From Chitinophaga pinensis (GTDB lineage: Bacteria; Bacteroidota; Bacteroidia; 2-12-FULL-35-15): DNA of 52,173 nucleotides. Position 1 is the stretch's first letter. Each line of letters starts with the position of its first letter. This document shows positions 8,301-16,321 of this stretch, piece after piece. Position numbers and translations under genes: made by a program. The DNA lies in assembly GCA_945865315.1 (NCBI GenBank), contig CAMBDK010000007.1, positions 1-52,173 of the forward strand. Direction: 5' to 3'. The notes under the pieces were generated by a model. It ran no database searches. It was given only the letters and a program-made list of their open reading frames with translations, and was not told the origin of the DNA.

Positions 8301-8448
8301 TACCGTTAGCTATGATTATCCTTGGGATGGAAGGGCAAAAAACGGGGAAGATATTGCCCAGGCGGATGTTTATGTGTACATAATAAATATTAAAGATATT
8401 TATGGTATTGACCATACCTTTAATGGTATTGTAAATTTAATTAAGTAA
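5263..8448 (+). CDS. Large secreted PKD-repeat protein with gliding/T9SS type B C-terminal domain
   Basis: A 1061-aa secreted protein. The start at 5263 gives two hydrophobic stretches; the ATG at 5320 (MSTLKNK) would leave a normal signal peptide ending CYKSQAQ and is the more likely start. After an N-terminal jelly-roll-like region come an Ig-like domain and several PKD domains, recognised by repeated W-(N/D)-FGDGSP strings followed by H-Y. Residues about 321-562 and 563-804 are two copies of one Ig+PKD+PKD block (tandem 726-bp duplication). The last 90 residues (VYIPNSFSPNRDNQNE, then WGKEVY, then W-DG) are the gliding motility-associated C-terminal domain, which directs export through the type IX secretion system. 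Probable surface or adhesive role; exact ligand unknown. Confidence 0.88.
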   Translation: MIKIRLLIFISIISSSDYLMSTLKNKIKYIYRHPKLPIALIFLVFCYKSQAQYSCYDLDFESGTLQGWTTTGNVVIDSVGNDFYGGFPVSAPGGNYSARVGSKTDNTESSISKSFTVTSANPILTYRYAMDILNYPHTPNAAALITIDLLDNVNSSLQCGHYEAFYATGGTQDFLISSQPEEGNPFGQCCFGISYQPWRSLSIDLTPYIGQTLTVKATCEWCVFNTDWAYAYFDFGCTNFEIQQDTSFKCNALGTLLIAPKDFESYSWTGPGIVSGQTNDSAFVNQTGNYTVNMLTATGCAISKTVLVTVIVPVISVFVAGDTSVCELEQSVLTASGGVIYQWLNSADTTNTITISPTVTTNYSVIVTDTNGCSDTASIKVIVNSKPQANFNPNDVCLNFPTLFTDQSVTTNGTITSWAWNFGDGSPTELAQNPNHLYLIEGGYTINFIVATNYGCIDTAVGAVMVHTLPNADFVANNVCDGSPVEFEDLSTITGTDTIQFWTWDFGDASPLSNNQSPTHIYGTGGTYSTQLIVVSDFGCSDSVSKTFTINPNPIITFTTSDGDTSVCELAQTVLTASGGLIYQWLSSSDITSAITISPTTTTSYSVIVTDTNSCSDTASITIFINSKPQASFIPNDVCLNFPTLFTDQSSVTNGTITSWSWNFGDGSPINLIQNPNHLYLSEGVYTINFIVTSNFGCIDTVTGSVMVHPLPDADFETSNVCDGTPVGFEDLSTITGTDMIQFWSWDFGDGSPLLNNQNPAHIYDSGGTYSTQLIVVSDFGCTDSVSKTFKINPNPIVNFTAADTVGCSPICVNFQNLSAITSGNNISYFWEMGDGSPAQYLLNASHCFYNSSNSASQQFNISLTVTSDSGCITKAVKINNIIVNPNPLASFYTLNQSTSIIDPIVFYSNLSIGASSWDWDFGDLSGSLLENPISHTYNDTGMFVNSLTVKNSFNCYDTAYQKVWVNQDWVVYIPNSFSPNRDNQNETFQAFGSGIITYEMSILDRWGKEVYHTVSYDYPWDGRAKNGEDIAQADVYVYIINIKDIYGIDHTFNGIVNLIK
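6223..7674 (+). repeat. Tandem 726-bp duplication inside the PKD protein
   Basis: Two adjacent in-frame copies (6223-6948 and 6949-7674), each beginning with GGAGA(C/T)AC-AGCGTTTGTGAG and encoding the same Ig-like plus two PKD domains. Their protein products are nearly identical over most of the length with scattered substitutions, so the duplication is fairly recent but not fresh. Confidence 0.85.
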
Positions 8449-8489
8449 GGCTAGTTGCTAGTAAAATGCTTTTTTACTTTAGCAATTTG

Positions 8490-9611
8490 TTACCATTTAA
8501 CACTTGCCGCTTGAGGCATAGGTGTTTTAGCGTTTTGTATTGATAATTGTTGAGCAACTTTGCTCGCCATTTCCATAAAGGCAATTGCTTGAATGGTATT
8601 TTCTTGCAATACCGCTGGGCGGCCAGCATCACCAGCTTCGCAAATGCTTTGAACCAATGGAATCTCTCCTAACAGAGGAACTCCTAGTTCTTTAGCAAGA
8701 TTTTTTGCCCCATCTTTACCAAAAATATAATACTTTAGTTCTTTATCCTCTGTTTCCTTATCATTTAAACTTTTTGGAGGGCTAAAATAAGACATGTTTT
8801 CTACGATGCCTAATACAGGTACATTAATGGAAGGTAGGCGAAACATTCCAACACCTTTTTTAGCGTCAGAGAGAGCAACTAATTGGGGCGTGCTTACAAT
8901 TACTACCCCATTTAATGGGACAGCACCAACCAATGATAAATGAATATCTCCGGTACCCGGCGGCAAATCAACAATAAGATAGTCTAAGTCTCCCCACTCC
9001 GCATCAGAAAACATTTGCACCAATGCTTTGGCAGCCATTGGTCCACGCCAAACAATAGCTTGAGACGCGTCCGCAAAAAAACCGATAGACAATAATTTTA
9101 CGCCATAGCTTTCAACAGGAATAATTTTATTTTTACCATTTATAACTTGTATCAAAGGCTTTTCGTGCACCACATCAAACATTATTGTTTGTGAGGGTCC
9201 GTAAATATCAGCATCAACCAAACCAACCTTGGCGCCTAATTTTACCAGCGCCAGTGCTAAATTAGACGCTACCGTTGATTTTCCAACCCCTCCTTTGCCA
9301 GAAGCGACTCCTATAATATTTTTTACATTTGACAAGAGAGGCCCCGCGTTTTTACGAGATGTTACATCAGAAGTCATTTCCACCTTTACTATGGCTTCGG
9401 AATCTATAAAATGTAAAACAGCATTTACACATGCTTTATGAATCATTTCTTTCATCGGGCAGGCAGGCGTAGTTAAAACTACAGTGAAGCTTACCTTTTT
9501 GCCATCTACCTCTAAGTCTTTTATCATCCCTAATGTAACCAAGTCTTTTTTTAAATCGGGATCCTCTACATTTTTTAGAGCCTCTAAAACACTCTCTTTA
9601 GTTATTTCCAT
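8490..9611 (-). CDS. mrp: Mrp/NBP35-family ATPase, iron-sulfur cluster carrier
   Basis: A 373-aa Mrp (ApbC) protein that binds and passes on Fe-S clusters, with ATP hydrolysis, in the cytoplasm. An N-terminal MIP18/DUF59 domain (about 1-80, with TTPACPMKE) is followed by the deviant Walker A GVASGKGGVGKST at 101-113 and by DADIYGPSQ and LPPGTGD. The usual CxxC cluster-binding pair after ENMS is replaced by SYFSPPK, so cluster ligation must differ or use other residues; I recall this as common in Bacteroidota relatives, but it should be verified. It converges with the PKD gene, only 41 bp apart, with a weak AGTAAA/TTTACT hairpin between them. Confidence 0.93.
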   Translation of the reverse strand: MEITKESVLEALKNVEDPDLKKDLVTLGMIKDLEVDGKKVSFTVVLTTPACPMKEMIHKACVNAVLHFIDSEAIVKVEMTSDVTSRKNAGPLLSNVKNIIGVASGKGGVGKSTVASNLALALVKLGAKVGLVDADIYGPSQTIMFDVVHEKPLIQVINGKNKIIPVESYGVKLLSIGFFADASQAIVWRGPMAAKALVQMFSDAEWGDLDYLIVDLPPGTGDIHLSLVGAVPLNGVVIVSTPQLVALSDAKKGVGMFRLPSINVPVLGIVENMSYFSPPKSLNDKETEDKELKYYIFGKDGAKNLAKELGVPLLGEIPLVQSICEAGDAGRPAVLQENTIQAIAFMEMASKVAQQLSIQNAKTPMPQAASVKW

Positions 9612-9884
9612 GTCGTATTTAAATGTTATTGTCTTGTTAAAAAAAAATTAATTATTCATTAAAATTAAAAACATTTTTTTTATTGTAATTTGTCATACAA
9701 TTTTAACTGTTAAAAGTTAAGAAATTTTTTTTGGGAGGGGTTTCTGAAAATTTATTTTTAATTCGAAATAAAAAAAACTGCAGACACCCAAAAAATATTT
9801 CCTAAAAATAACATACAAATATAGGCTATTTTTTAAAAAAAAGACTCCTCATTCGACAAAAAATACGCTTCTGAATTTTATAAA

Positions 9885-10370
9885 TTATTGTTTAGGTTTG
9901 TAATGATTCAGCCCGCGGAGCGCAAACCCCCTTACTCTTTTTCTCATGAAATTTGTCCAGCCCAATAAATAACCTTTAAAGCCTAGTGCTTGCCCTGCCC
10001 ATTTCCAAAAATTAAATGTATCTGTATGTTTTATTATTTTTCCATCCTTAAATTCAAATTTTGCGTTAATGTGGTTAATTATTTTTCTGCCTGTTTGCGA
10101 AAAAAGGTATTCTGCAACCCAATCAGCTGATCCGGATGTGTCTGTTGCTTTGATATTACCATATGTAATTTTAAGATTTCCTTCGCTTTTATCAATAAGC
10201 ATTTGCCACATTTTTTTTGCATCATTTCCATGCAATACCCCAAAAGCGGGGTCTTGAAATGTTATTTTGTCGTCATAGCAACTAACCATTTGCGCTGCAT
10301 TGGCATTAGCAAATGCAGCATAAAAGTTTTGTATCAATTCTATATTATTTGAATTCAGTGTTTTTTGCAT
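9885..10370 (-). CDS. NTF2-like (SnoaL-type) protein
   Basis: A 161-aa cytoplasmic protein with the NTF2/SnoaL fold pattern: an N-terminal helix with NFYAAFANANA, YDDKITFQDPAFG, a central VAEYLFSQTGRKI strand pair, and HTDTFNFWKW near the end. Proteins of this family bind small hydrophobic ligands or catalyse simple isomerisations, but the family is too broad for a specific function. It stands alone, divergent from thrB. Confidence 0.75.
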   Translation of the reverse strand: MQKTLNSNNIELIQNFYAAFANANAAQMVSCYDDKITFQDPAFGVLHGNDAKKMWQMLIDKSEGNLKITYGNIKATDTSGSADWVAEYLFSQTGRKIINHINAKFEFKDGKIIKHTDTFNFWKWAGQALGFKGYLLGWTNFMRKRVRGFALRGLNHYKPKQ

Positions 10371-10582
10371 TTCTTATTTAGGACCAATTTATGAAGGCTA
10401 AATATAAAATATATTAACACTAAAGTATATCTTTTTTTATTAGTTCTGTGGCTTAAATAAATTTTATTCGGCTTCAAAAAAACAGAAAACAGGGTTAAAC
10501 TATATTATACAATTGCATTATTGTTCTATTGACTTTTGAAAAATTGCAGGATGTAATTTCAAGTTCATTTGAGAAAACAATA

Positions 10583-10590
10583 TATATTTG
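10583..10590 (+). promoter_or_regulatory. Promoter -7 box for thrBC
   Basis: TATATTTG matches TAnnTTTG. A start about 7 bp downstream would give a leader of around 110 nt before the thrB ATG at 10710. Confidence 0.5.
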
Positions 10591-10615
10591 TCATAAAAGA
10601 AAGTTTTTTTATTAA

Positions 10616-10650
10616 GGCTAAAATATATTTTAGCCATTTATTTTTTTCAT
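10616..10650 (+). terminator. Hairpin plus T-rich tract in the thrBC leader, possible attenuator
   Basis: A perfect 20-bp palindrome, GGCTAAAATATATTTTAGCC (10616-10635), is followed by ATTTATTTTTTTCAT. It lies between the promoter candidate and thrB, with no upstream plus-strand gene that would need terminating. It could be an attenuator or a protein-binding operator. No threonine-rich leader peptide is visible. Confidence 0.4.
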
Positions 10651-10709
10651 CTTTTTTACTTTTATGGACCCTATTCAATGAAATAACAAATTTCAATTTC
10701 AGATTTTTT

Positions 10710-11654
10710 ATGTCTAAGGTATCAATTAATGAAATAAACGTATTGGCTCCAGCCTCTGTTGCAAATATTGTTTGCGGATTTGACATATTGGGTTTTGCTC
10801 TTAATGGCCCCCATGATAAAATGTTAATTCGCAAAACATCACAGAAGGAGGTAATAATAATTAATAAAGACAATTATAATTTGCCGACCGATCCCCCAAA
10901 AAATGTTATTGGGGGTGCTTTGCTTGCTCTGTTGGATAAAGTGAATGAAGATATAGGTTTTATAGTAGAAAGCACCAAAATTATTAAACCCGGCAGTGGT
11001 ATAGGCTCTAGCGCAGCAAGTGCTGCAGGGGCTGTGGTTGGTGCAAATTATTTGTTAGGAAACAGGTTTTCTAACGAAGAATTGGTTCATTTTGCTATGT
11101 GTGGAGAAGAGATTGCTTCTGGCTCAAAGCATGCCGATAATATTGCCCCTTGCATATACGGCGGAATAACACTTGTACGTTCAATTGCCCCGCTGGATAT
11201 TATTTCAATTTCTGCACCTGAATTATTTGTTACCATTTTGCACCCCCTCATAGAAGTAAAAACCTCCGATTCAAGAGGGATTTTAAAAACACAAATTTCA
11301 CTAAAAGACGCAGTTACACAATGGGGAAACATAGCCGGCCTAGTGGCAGGCTTTATGAAAAACGATTATGAACTTATAGGCCGGTCGCTCATTGATGTTG
11401 TTGCAGAGCCAATTCGAAGCATTTTAATTCCTTGTTTCGATGAAATAAAAAATAAAAGTTTACTAGCTGGCGCTTTGGGAGGAGGCATCTCCGGTTCAGG
11501 TCCATCCGTTTTTATGTTGAGCAAAAATGAGGCTACTGCAAAAGCTGTAGAATTAGCAATGATCAAGGTATATAAAAATATTGATCTAAATTTCCATACC
11601 TATATAACTAAAATAAGTTCGCAAGGGGTTAAAATACAATTAGAGAATAGTTGA
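10710..11654 (+). CDS. thrB: Homoserine kinase
   Basis: ThrB phosphorylates L-homoserine with ATP, the step before threonine synthase. The 314-aa product from the ATG at 10710 (MSKVSINEIN) matches the family length. The opening LAPASVANIVCGFDILGFAL is the GHMP substrate motif, PGSGIGSSAAS at 94-104 is the nucleotide-binding GHMP motif, and ALGGGISGSGPSVF is the C-terminal GHMP motif. thrC begins 16 bp after the stop, so the two form an operon. Neither aspartate kinase nor homoserine dehydrogenase is adjacent; an aspartate kinase lies far away at 48793. Confidence 0.95.
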   Translation: MSKVSINEINVLAPASVANIVCGFDILGFALNGPHDKMLIRKTSQKEVIIINKDNYNLPTDPPKNVIGGALLALLDKVNEDIGFIVESTKIIKPGSGIGSSAASAAGAVVGANYLLGNRFSNEELVHFAMCGEEIASGSKHADNIAPCIYGGITLVRSIAPLDIISISAPELFVTILHPLIEVKTSDSRGILKTQISLKDAVTQWGNIAGLVAGFMKNDYELIGRSLIDVVAEPIRSILIPCFDEIKNKSLLAGALGGGISGSGPSVFMLSKNEATAKAVELAMIKVYKNIDLNFHTYITKISSQGVKIQLENS

Positions 11655-11670
11655 ATTTAATTAACAAATA

Positions 11671-12978
11671 ATGCTTTACTTCAGCACCAACAAAAACGCA
11701 GTACCCGTTGACTTTAAAAGAGCCACCATTACAGGTCTGGCGCCAGATAAGGGCCTCTATTTTCCTGAAACAATCCCTTTGCTTTCTTCTGATTTTTTCA
11801 AACAGCTGAAAAATAAAACAAAGGAACAAATTGCCTATGAAATAATAAGCCCTTATGTAGGAAATTCAATACCGCCGGAGGATTTATTCAATATTTGTAA
11901 AACAACCGTTGATTTTAACTTTCCATTAAAAAAAATCAATGAAAATATTTACTCTTTAGAGCTTTATCATGGACCAACACTCGCATTTAAAGATGTTGGA
12001 GCAAGGTTTATGAGTAAGTGCCTGAGCCACTTCTCTCAAAATAACGATAAAAAAATAACAATATTAGTTGCCACTTCTGGAGATACAGGAAGCGCTGTAG
12101 CCAATGGTTTTTTTAATTCACTTGGAGTAGATGTTGTTATCCTTTACCCTTCTGGTAAAGTTAGTAAAATTCAAGAGCTGCAGCTAACCACACTTGGTAA
12201 AAATATTACAGCATTAGAGATTCAAGGGACTTTTGACGACTGCCAGCACATGGTAAAACAAGCCTTTGCCGATGAAGATTTGAACCAGAGCATGACTTTA
12301 ACTTCAGCAAATTCGATAAACATAGCTCGTTGGTTATCACAGCAATTTTATTATTTTTATGCATTACAGCAGTGGCCCCACAAAGAGCCCCCTGTGGTGA
12401 GTGTTCCCAGCGGTAATTTTGGAAATATCTGCGCTGGCTTGTTGGCTTATTTTTCGGGAGCAAATATAAAACATTTTATTGCGGCGTGTAATACAAATGA
12501 TGTATTTTCTAATTATATAGCCAACAAAACGTTTAATCCTAAGCCTTCTGTTTCAACTATTTCTAATGCAATGGATGTGGGTAATCCAAGCAATTTTATC
12601 CGATTATTAGAGCTGTTTTCCCACAACCATAAACATATAAAAGAGCTTATCAGCAATTGTTGCATAAGCGATGCATTAACATCCGAAACAATTATGGAGG
12701 TGTATGAAAAGTACAATTATATTTTAGAACCACATGGGGCGGTCGCATATAGGGGCCTGCAAAATTATATAGAACAAAACCCAAATCAAAAAGGATTTAT
12801 TCTAGAAACGGCTCATCCAATTAAGTTTGATGAGGTGGTGCAAAAAATTATAAAAAAAAACATTGAGCTCCCCCCTTCTTTTCAATACCTACTTCAATTG
12901 AAGAAAAACAGCGTTGTTCTAAAGGCTGAGTTTAATGAGTTAAAAAGTTTTCTGTTGGAAAAGGCTGCCACACCATAA
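11671..12978 (+). CDS. thrC: Threonine synthase
   Basis: A PLP enzyme converting O-phosphohomoserine to threonine. It has 435 aa, with the N-terminal YFSTN start typical of the short bacterial class, the PLP lysine K107 in HGPTLAFKDVGARF, ATSGDTGSAVANGF as the phosphate-binding loop, and VPSGNFGNICAG. It follows thrB in the same operon. Confidence 0.96.
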   Translation: MLYFSTNKNAVPVDFKRATITGLAPDKGLYFPETIPLLSSDFFKQLKNKTKEQIAYEIISPYVGNSIPPEDLFNICKTTVDFNFPLKKINENIYSLELYHGPTLAFKDVGARFMSKCLSHFSQNNDKKITILVATSGDTGSAVANGFFNSLGVDVVILYPSGKVSKIQELQLTTLGKNITALEIQGTFDDCQHMVKQAFADEDLNQSMTLTSANSINIARWLSQQFYYFYALQQWPHKEPPVVSVPSGNFGNICAGLLAYFSGANIKHFIAACNTNDVFSNYIANKTFNPKPSVSTISNAMDVGNPSNFIRLLELFSHNHKHIKELISNCCISDALTSETIMEVYEKYNYILEPHGAVAYRGLQNYIEQNPNQKGFILETAHPIKFDEVVQKIIKKNIELPPSFQYLLQLKKNSVVLKAEFNELKSFLLEKAATP

Positions 12979-13114
12979 TTTATTTCGTTTTAATGACGGA
13001 GTTGTTGTTTTCAGCACATCAAAATAAAATTAACCCCAAACTTAAAATGGAAATCAAGCATGTTAATTTATTAACTAACTTTGCAGACTTATAAATTATA
13101 TTAATTAAAAAAAA

Positions 13115-13330
13115 ATGAAAAAAATCTTTACCTTATTATTTATTGCAGTAGCAATGGGTATTATTTCTTGTGGGCCAAGTGCTGAAGAAACTGCAAAAAC
13201 AGAAGCTGAAGCAAAAGCAAAAATGGATTCAATTTTTACTGCTGCGAGCTTAAGTGCTTCCGTTGCTTTAGATTCAGTAGTAGCGGTAACGCCAGAGCCA
13301 ACAGAAAAGGCCGCAGAAGAAAAACACTAA
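13115..13330 (+). CDS. Small lipoprotein
   Basis: A 71-aa product with a lipoprotein signal: MKKIFTLLFIAVAMGIISC, cysteine at residue 19, then an acidic Ala/Glu/Lys-rich mature part (ETAKTEAEAKAKMDS). No enzymatic domain. It is likely anchored in the membrane by lipidation. The G after the cysteine gives no clear sorting hint. Similar short alanine-rich lipoproteins are common in Bacteroidota; the function is unknown. Confidence 0.75.
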   Translation: MKKIFTLLFIAVAMGIISCGPSAEETAKTEAEAKAKMDSIFTAASLSASVALDSVVAVTPEPTEKAAEEKH

Positions 13331-13390
13331 ATTATTATTTAACCATTAATACTTAAATTAAGAAGTATTATAATGTTAGATTTTGGCACT

Positions 13391-13543
13391 AATTAGTGTC
13401 TGTCCATATAGTCGAGAGTCTGATTCATAATGTTCAAGTTCGAGGCTTGCGAAGTTTTGAAAAGCAAGGAGTTTGCTTTTGCAAATGACTGTTTTCAAAA
13501 CAAGCATAACGAAGAAATTGGACATTATGGACAGACTCTAATT
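13391..13543. mobile_element. MITE-like 145-bp element, copy 1, with 4-bp target duplication
   Basis: The element spans 13395-13539. Its ends are AGTGTCTGTCCATA and, inverted, AGAGTCTGTCCATA (one mismatch in 14). It is flanked by AATT on both sides (13391-13394, 13540-13543). The interior is a long imperfect hairpin, with GTTTTGAAAA on one arm answered by TTTTCAAAAC on the other. A second copy of the same length lies in the opposite orientation at 39091-39235, with about 85% identity by eye. No transposase is encoded. The end sequence resembles IS5-group ends, so trans-mobilisation by such an element is plausible but unproven. Confidence 0.85.
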
Positions 13544-13591
13544 AAATTGGTTCTTGTTGCTATTGTTTATTAAGCCAGACGAGCGTTTGGC

Positions 13592-15232
13592 TTAATTTTT
13601 TAATTTTTTATATGAAACAGGTTCCCCCTCCTTATTTAATACCTCAATAGCCTTTTTAAGCAATTTGTCAGCGCTTTGAACAACAGGGAAGTAACCCTCA
13701 TTGCTCCAAATATTTCTTGCTATTAATGCTTTTAATTGCGTCTTTATAATCTCTTTAGAAGTTTTGACTTGTTTCACCTTTGCAACAACCTTGTTTTTTA
13801 TAGTATAAGCCACGAATGCGTCAAATATTTTGGGGGTAATCTCGAATGATGTATTAAAATTTTGAAAGGTTTTAAAGGAATTTAACTTTTTTCTTTCCTT
13901 GTCGGCATATGCAAAAGCGAAATCATTTATCAGGCCTCCATAAGTTATTTCGCTAAGGTAGTTTGAATAGCCCGCAGTATCTATAGGAACAAATACATCG
14001 GGAGAAATGCCCCCTCCTCCATAAACAATTTTGCCTGCAGGTGTAATAAATTTTAAGGAGTCGGGCAAATCTACCTGGGATAAGCTATCCTGTCCAGTAT
14101 TTATATTTCGATCCTCATCGTCTCTAAAATAAGCTTCGGTGCCATCCGAGTACGATTTCTGTATACAACGGCCTGTTGGCGTATAATACCGGGCAATAGT
14201 TAATCGCATTGCAGAGCCGTCGCTAAATTCGCTTTGCTCTTGAACAAGCCCTTTCCCGAATGATTTTCTCCCAACAATAATACCTCTGTCATTATCTTGA
14301 ATAGCACCTGCTAAAATTTCACTTGCCGAAGCCGAATTGTCGTCAATTAATATACATAATTTACCAGCCTCAAAGCCCCCTTTATTGGATGCTTTATAAC
14401 TTTTTCGTGGGCGGGCGTTCCCCTCTGTGTATACTATTTCTAGCCCTTCAGCCAAAAACTCATCAGCAATGTCCACTGCGGTACTTAAATACCCTCCACC
14501 ATTGCCTCTCAAATCAATAATTAATTGTTGCAGGCCCTGTTTTTTTAATTTAGCAAACGCTTCTAAATACTCCTCGTGGGTAGTTGCCGCAAAACGATTT
14601 ATTTTTACATATCCAATTTCATTGCTTACCATGTATGCCACATCAATACTGTATAATGGGATAATTCCGCGGGTAATTGTAAATGTAAGCAATTCATTCC
14701 CAACACTTCTATATACAGTTAATTTTACTTTTGTGTGATTTTTCCCTTTCAGTTTTTCTAAAACATCCTTGTTTTTTATATTCACCCCCGCCACAATTTC
14801 TCCCTCTACTTTTATTATTTTGTCTCCCGCCTTTATTCCCCCGCTTTCGGCCGGTCCCCTTGGGATGGCAGCTATTACACAGATGGTATCCTCTACAATA
14901 TTAAATTCAATGCCAATCCCTTCAAAATTACCTTTTAGCGGTTCGTTATTTGCCAACAATTCATCCGCGGAAATATAATTGGAGTGCGGGTCAAGGTTTT
15001 TTAGCATCGATACTATCGTTTTTTCAACCAACTGTTCATTATTAACAGTATCAACATATTCCTCCTGAATATACCGCAAAACTTCCTCAATTTTATCGTA
15101 TTTGTTAAAAGCATTAAGGGTTATTATTCTTATACTTTTATTGAGGTTAAAGGAGTTACCTAAAAAAAAACCTAGCAACAGCACAAGTGCAAAGAGAAGA
15201 GGGAGAAAAATATAAAACTTTGGTCTATTCAT
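13592..15232 (-). CDS. S41-family C-terminal processing protease with PDZ domain
   Basis: A 546-aa periplasmic or envelope serine protease of the CtpA/Tsp type. An N-terminal membrane anchor (about 7-27) precedes a helical region, a PDZ domain (about 105-180) and the S41 core. The serine lies in the SASAS motif at 300-304 (DDNSASASEILAGA) and the general-base lysine is K327 in RKSFGKG; LRGNGGG at about 241-247 is also conserved. It lies 86 bp downstream of the dCMP deaminase gene on the same strand and is probably cotranscribed with it; I recall this pairing in other Bacteroidota. The substrate is unknown. Confidence 0.92.
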   Translation of the reverse strand: MNRPKFYIFLPLLFALVLLLGFFLGNSFNLNKSIRIITLNAFNKYDKIEEVLRYIQEEYVDTVNNEQLVEKTIVSMLKNLDPHSNYISADELLANNEPLKGNFEGIGIEFNIVEDTICVIAAIPRGPAESGGIKAGDKIIKVEGEIVAGVNIKNKDVLEKLKGKNHTKVKLTVYRSVGNELLTFTITRGIIPLYSIDVAYMVSNEIGYVKINRFAATTHEEYLEAFAKLKKQGLQQLIIDLRGNGGGYLSTAVDIADEFLAEGLEIVYTEGNARPRKSYKASNKGGFEAGKLCILIDDNSASASEILAGAIQDNDRGIIVGRKSFGKGLVQEQSEFSDGSAMRLTIARYYTPTGRCIQKSYSDGTEAYFRDDEDRNINTGQDSLSQVDLPDSLKFITPAGKIVYGGGGISPDVFVPIDTAGYSNYLSEITYGGLINDFAFAYADKERKKLNSFKTFQNFNTSFEITPKIFDAFVAYTIKNKVVAKVKQVKTSKEIIKTQLKALIARNIWSNEGYFPVVQSADKLLKKAIEVLNKEGEPVSYKKLKN

Positions 15233-15318
15233 GTTTTTTTTAATTTTATATAGTAGTCCTTTTAGTTAATATTTTTTTTCAAAAGATATTATGACAAACA
15301 TCAAAATCAGAATTTAGC

Positions 15319-15789
15319 TTATTTAACTTGCAGCGCTTTATTAAATTGAATTGCCTCTACTCCAAATTTTACAAGAAAATCGACTCCTTCGTCGCTTGAC
15401 AAGCCTTTAAAATCCGCATAAGAATGTAAATAATACACTTTTTTAATGCCCATTGTAAAAATAATTCTTGCGCATGAAATACATGGCGAAAGGGTTACAT
15501 ATAGGGTAGATCCTTGAATAGAGATATTGCTTTTCGCCGCATATAAAATCGCATTCTGTTCGGCATGCAAGGCTAAAGAGCAGCTCCCTTTGCTGTCCCG
15601 AGGGCAGCCTTCGTCGGGCCATATCAAATCGCAATTGTGCGTACCTGCAGGGGGGCCGTTATAACCCAACGATACAATTCGTGTGTCTTTGGTAAGAACC
15701 GCTCCCACTTTTGCTTTCACGCAATGAGATCGCAAAGAAAGTTTTTCTGCCAATTCCATATAAATTTCATCAAAGCTGGGTTTTGTCAT
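15319..15789 (-). CDS. dCMP/cytidine deaminase-family protein (deoxycytidylate deaminase)
   Basis: A 156-aa product from the ATG at 15789 (MTKPSFDEIY). It deaminates dCMP to dUMP, feeding thymidylate synthesis. The zinc and catalytic motif HAE is at 75-77 and PCISC at 102-106; the YNGPPAGTHNCD and GCPRDSKGSC segments are typical of dCMP deaminases. A longer frame back to a TTG at 15819 is rejected because a good -7 box overlaps it. It precedes the S41 protease gene. Confidence 0.93.
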   Translation of the reverse strand: MTKPSFDEIYMELAEKLSLRSHCVKAKVGAVLTKDTRIVSLGYNGPPAGTHNCDLIWPDEGCPRDSKGSCSLALHAEQNAILYAAKSNISIQGSTLYVTLSPCISCARIIFTMGIKKVYYLHSYADFKGLSSDEGVDFLVKFGVEAIQFNKALQVK

Positions 15790-15816
15790 TTTTAATATTG
15801 TCAATATAATTAAATA

Positions 15817-15824
15817 CAAACTTA
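15817..15824 (-). promoter_or_regulatory. Promoter -7 box for the deaminase/protease unit
   Basis: On minus TAAGTTTG matches TAnnTTTG, 27 bp upstream of the deaminase ATG. A TTG about 17 bp further upstream could serve as -33. Confidence 0.5.
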
Positions 15825-16173
15825 CTAATTATCTCAAAGCGCAAGGGTGCAAAATATGTAATGCAATAAAGTTTTGTTTTTAAAAGATCTAAAGAGGTTT
15901 AATCTTTTTATAACGAACAAGTGGCGTTAAAAAAAACCCAGGAAATAGGGTTTCTAAAAAGAGACGGTATTATCTTTAATTACTAAGACTAATAACTCTT
16001 TTATTAATTAATTCCCAGTTTTTTTTTAATTTTAAAATACATTAAATAAAAAACATAAAAAAACAAGATATTCTAATTCTATGAAGCAAAATATGCAATT
16101 AGCTCGCATGGCTATTTAAATTTATGGCGCCGGAGTTTTAAAAAAAATATTTTTAATTCTAGTAATTGTTGAA

Positions 16174-16181
16174 TATCTTTG
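16174..16181 (+). promoter_or_regulatory. Promoter -7 box for panB
   Basis: TATCTTTG fits TAnnTTTG. It implies a leader of about 130 nt before panB. Confidence 0.45.
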
Positions 16182-16254
16182 AAGCCTCACAAAATAATTG
16201 TATTAAATTGTTCCGTTTCTAATTTAGATACATCTTTTAATTAAGCCTCTTGAA

Positions 16255-16270
16255 CCCTTTTAAAAAAGGG
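16255..16270 (+). promoter_or_regulatory. Palindrome in the panB leader
   Basis: CCCTTTTAAAAAAGGG is a perfect inverted repeat (7-bp arms, 2-nt gap), 52 bp before the panB ATG. It could be an operator or a weak hairpin. Confidence 0.3.
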
Positions 16271-16321
16271 ATTGTTAAATAAATTATTTGTTAAATATAA
16301 TCGAAAAACACATATTTTAAA

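Larger units (their letters stand above)
10371..10709. other. Divergent control region upstream of thrB
   Basis: This region holds a promoter candidate and a perfect palindrome followed by T-rich sequence (see separate entries) ahead of thrB. No gene is seen. The frame that extends thrB upstream to a TTG at 10569 runs through the promoter and is therefore rejected. Confidence 0.5.
15825..16321. other. AT-rich divergent region between the deaminase and panB genes
   Basis: No gene recognised. It holds AAACCC-GGGTTT (15934-15953, a weak stem), a -7 box for panB and a palindrome in the panB leader (separate entries). Confidence 0.45.

Noticed and set aside
10569-10709. Upstream extension of thrB from a TTG codon
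   Set aside because: Runs through the promoter box and the palindrome; the family N-terminus begins at the ATG at 10710.
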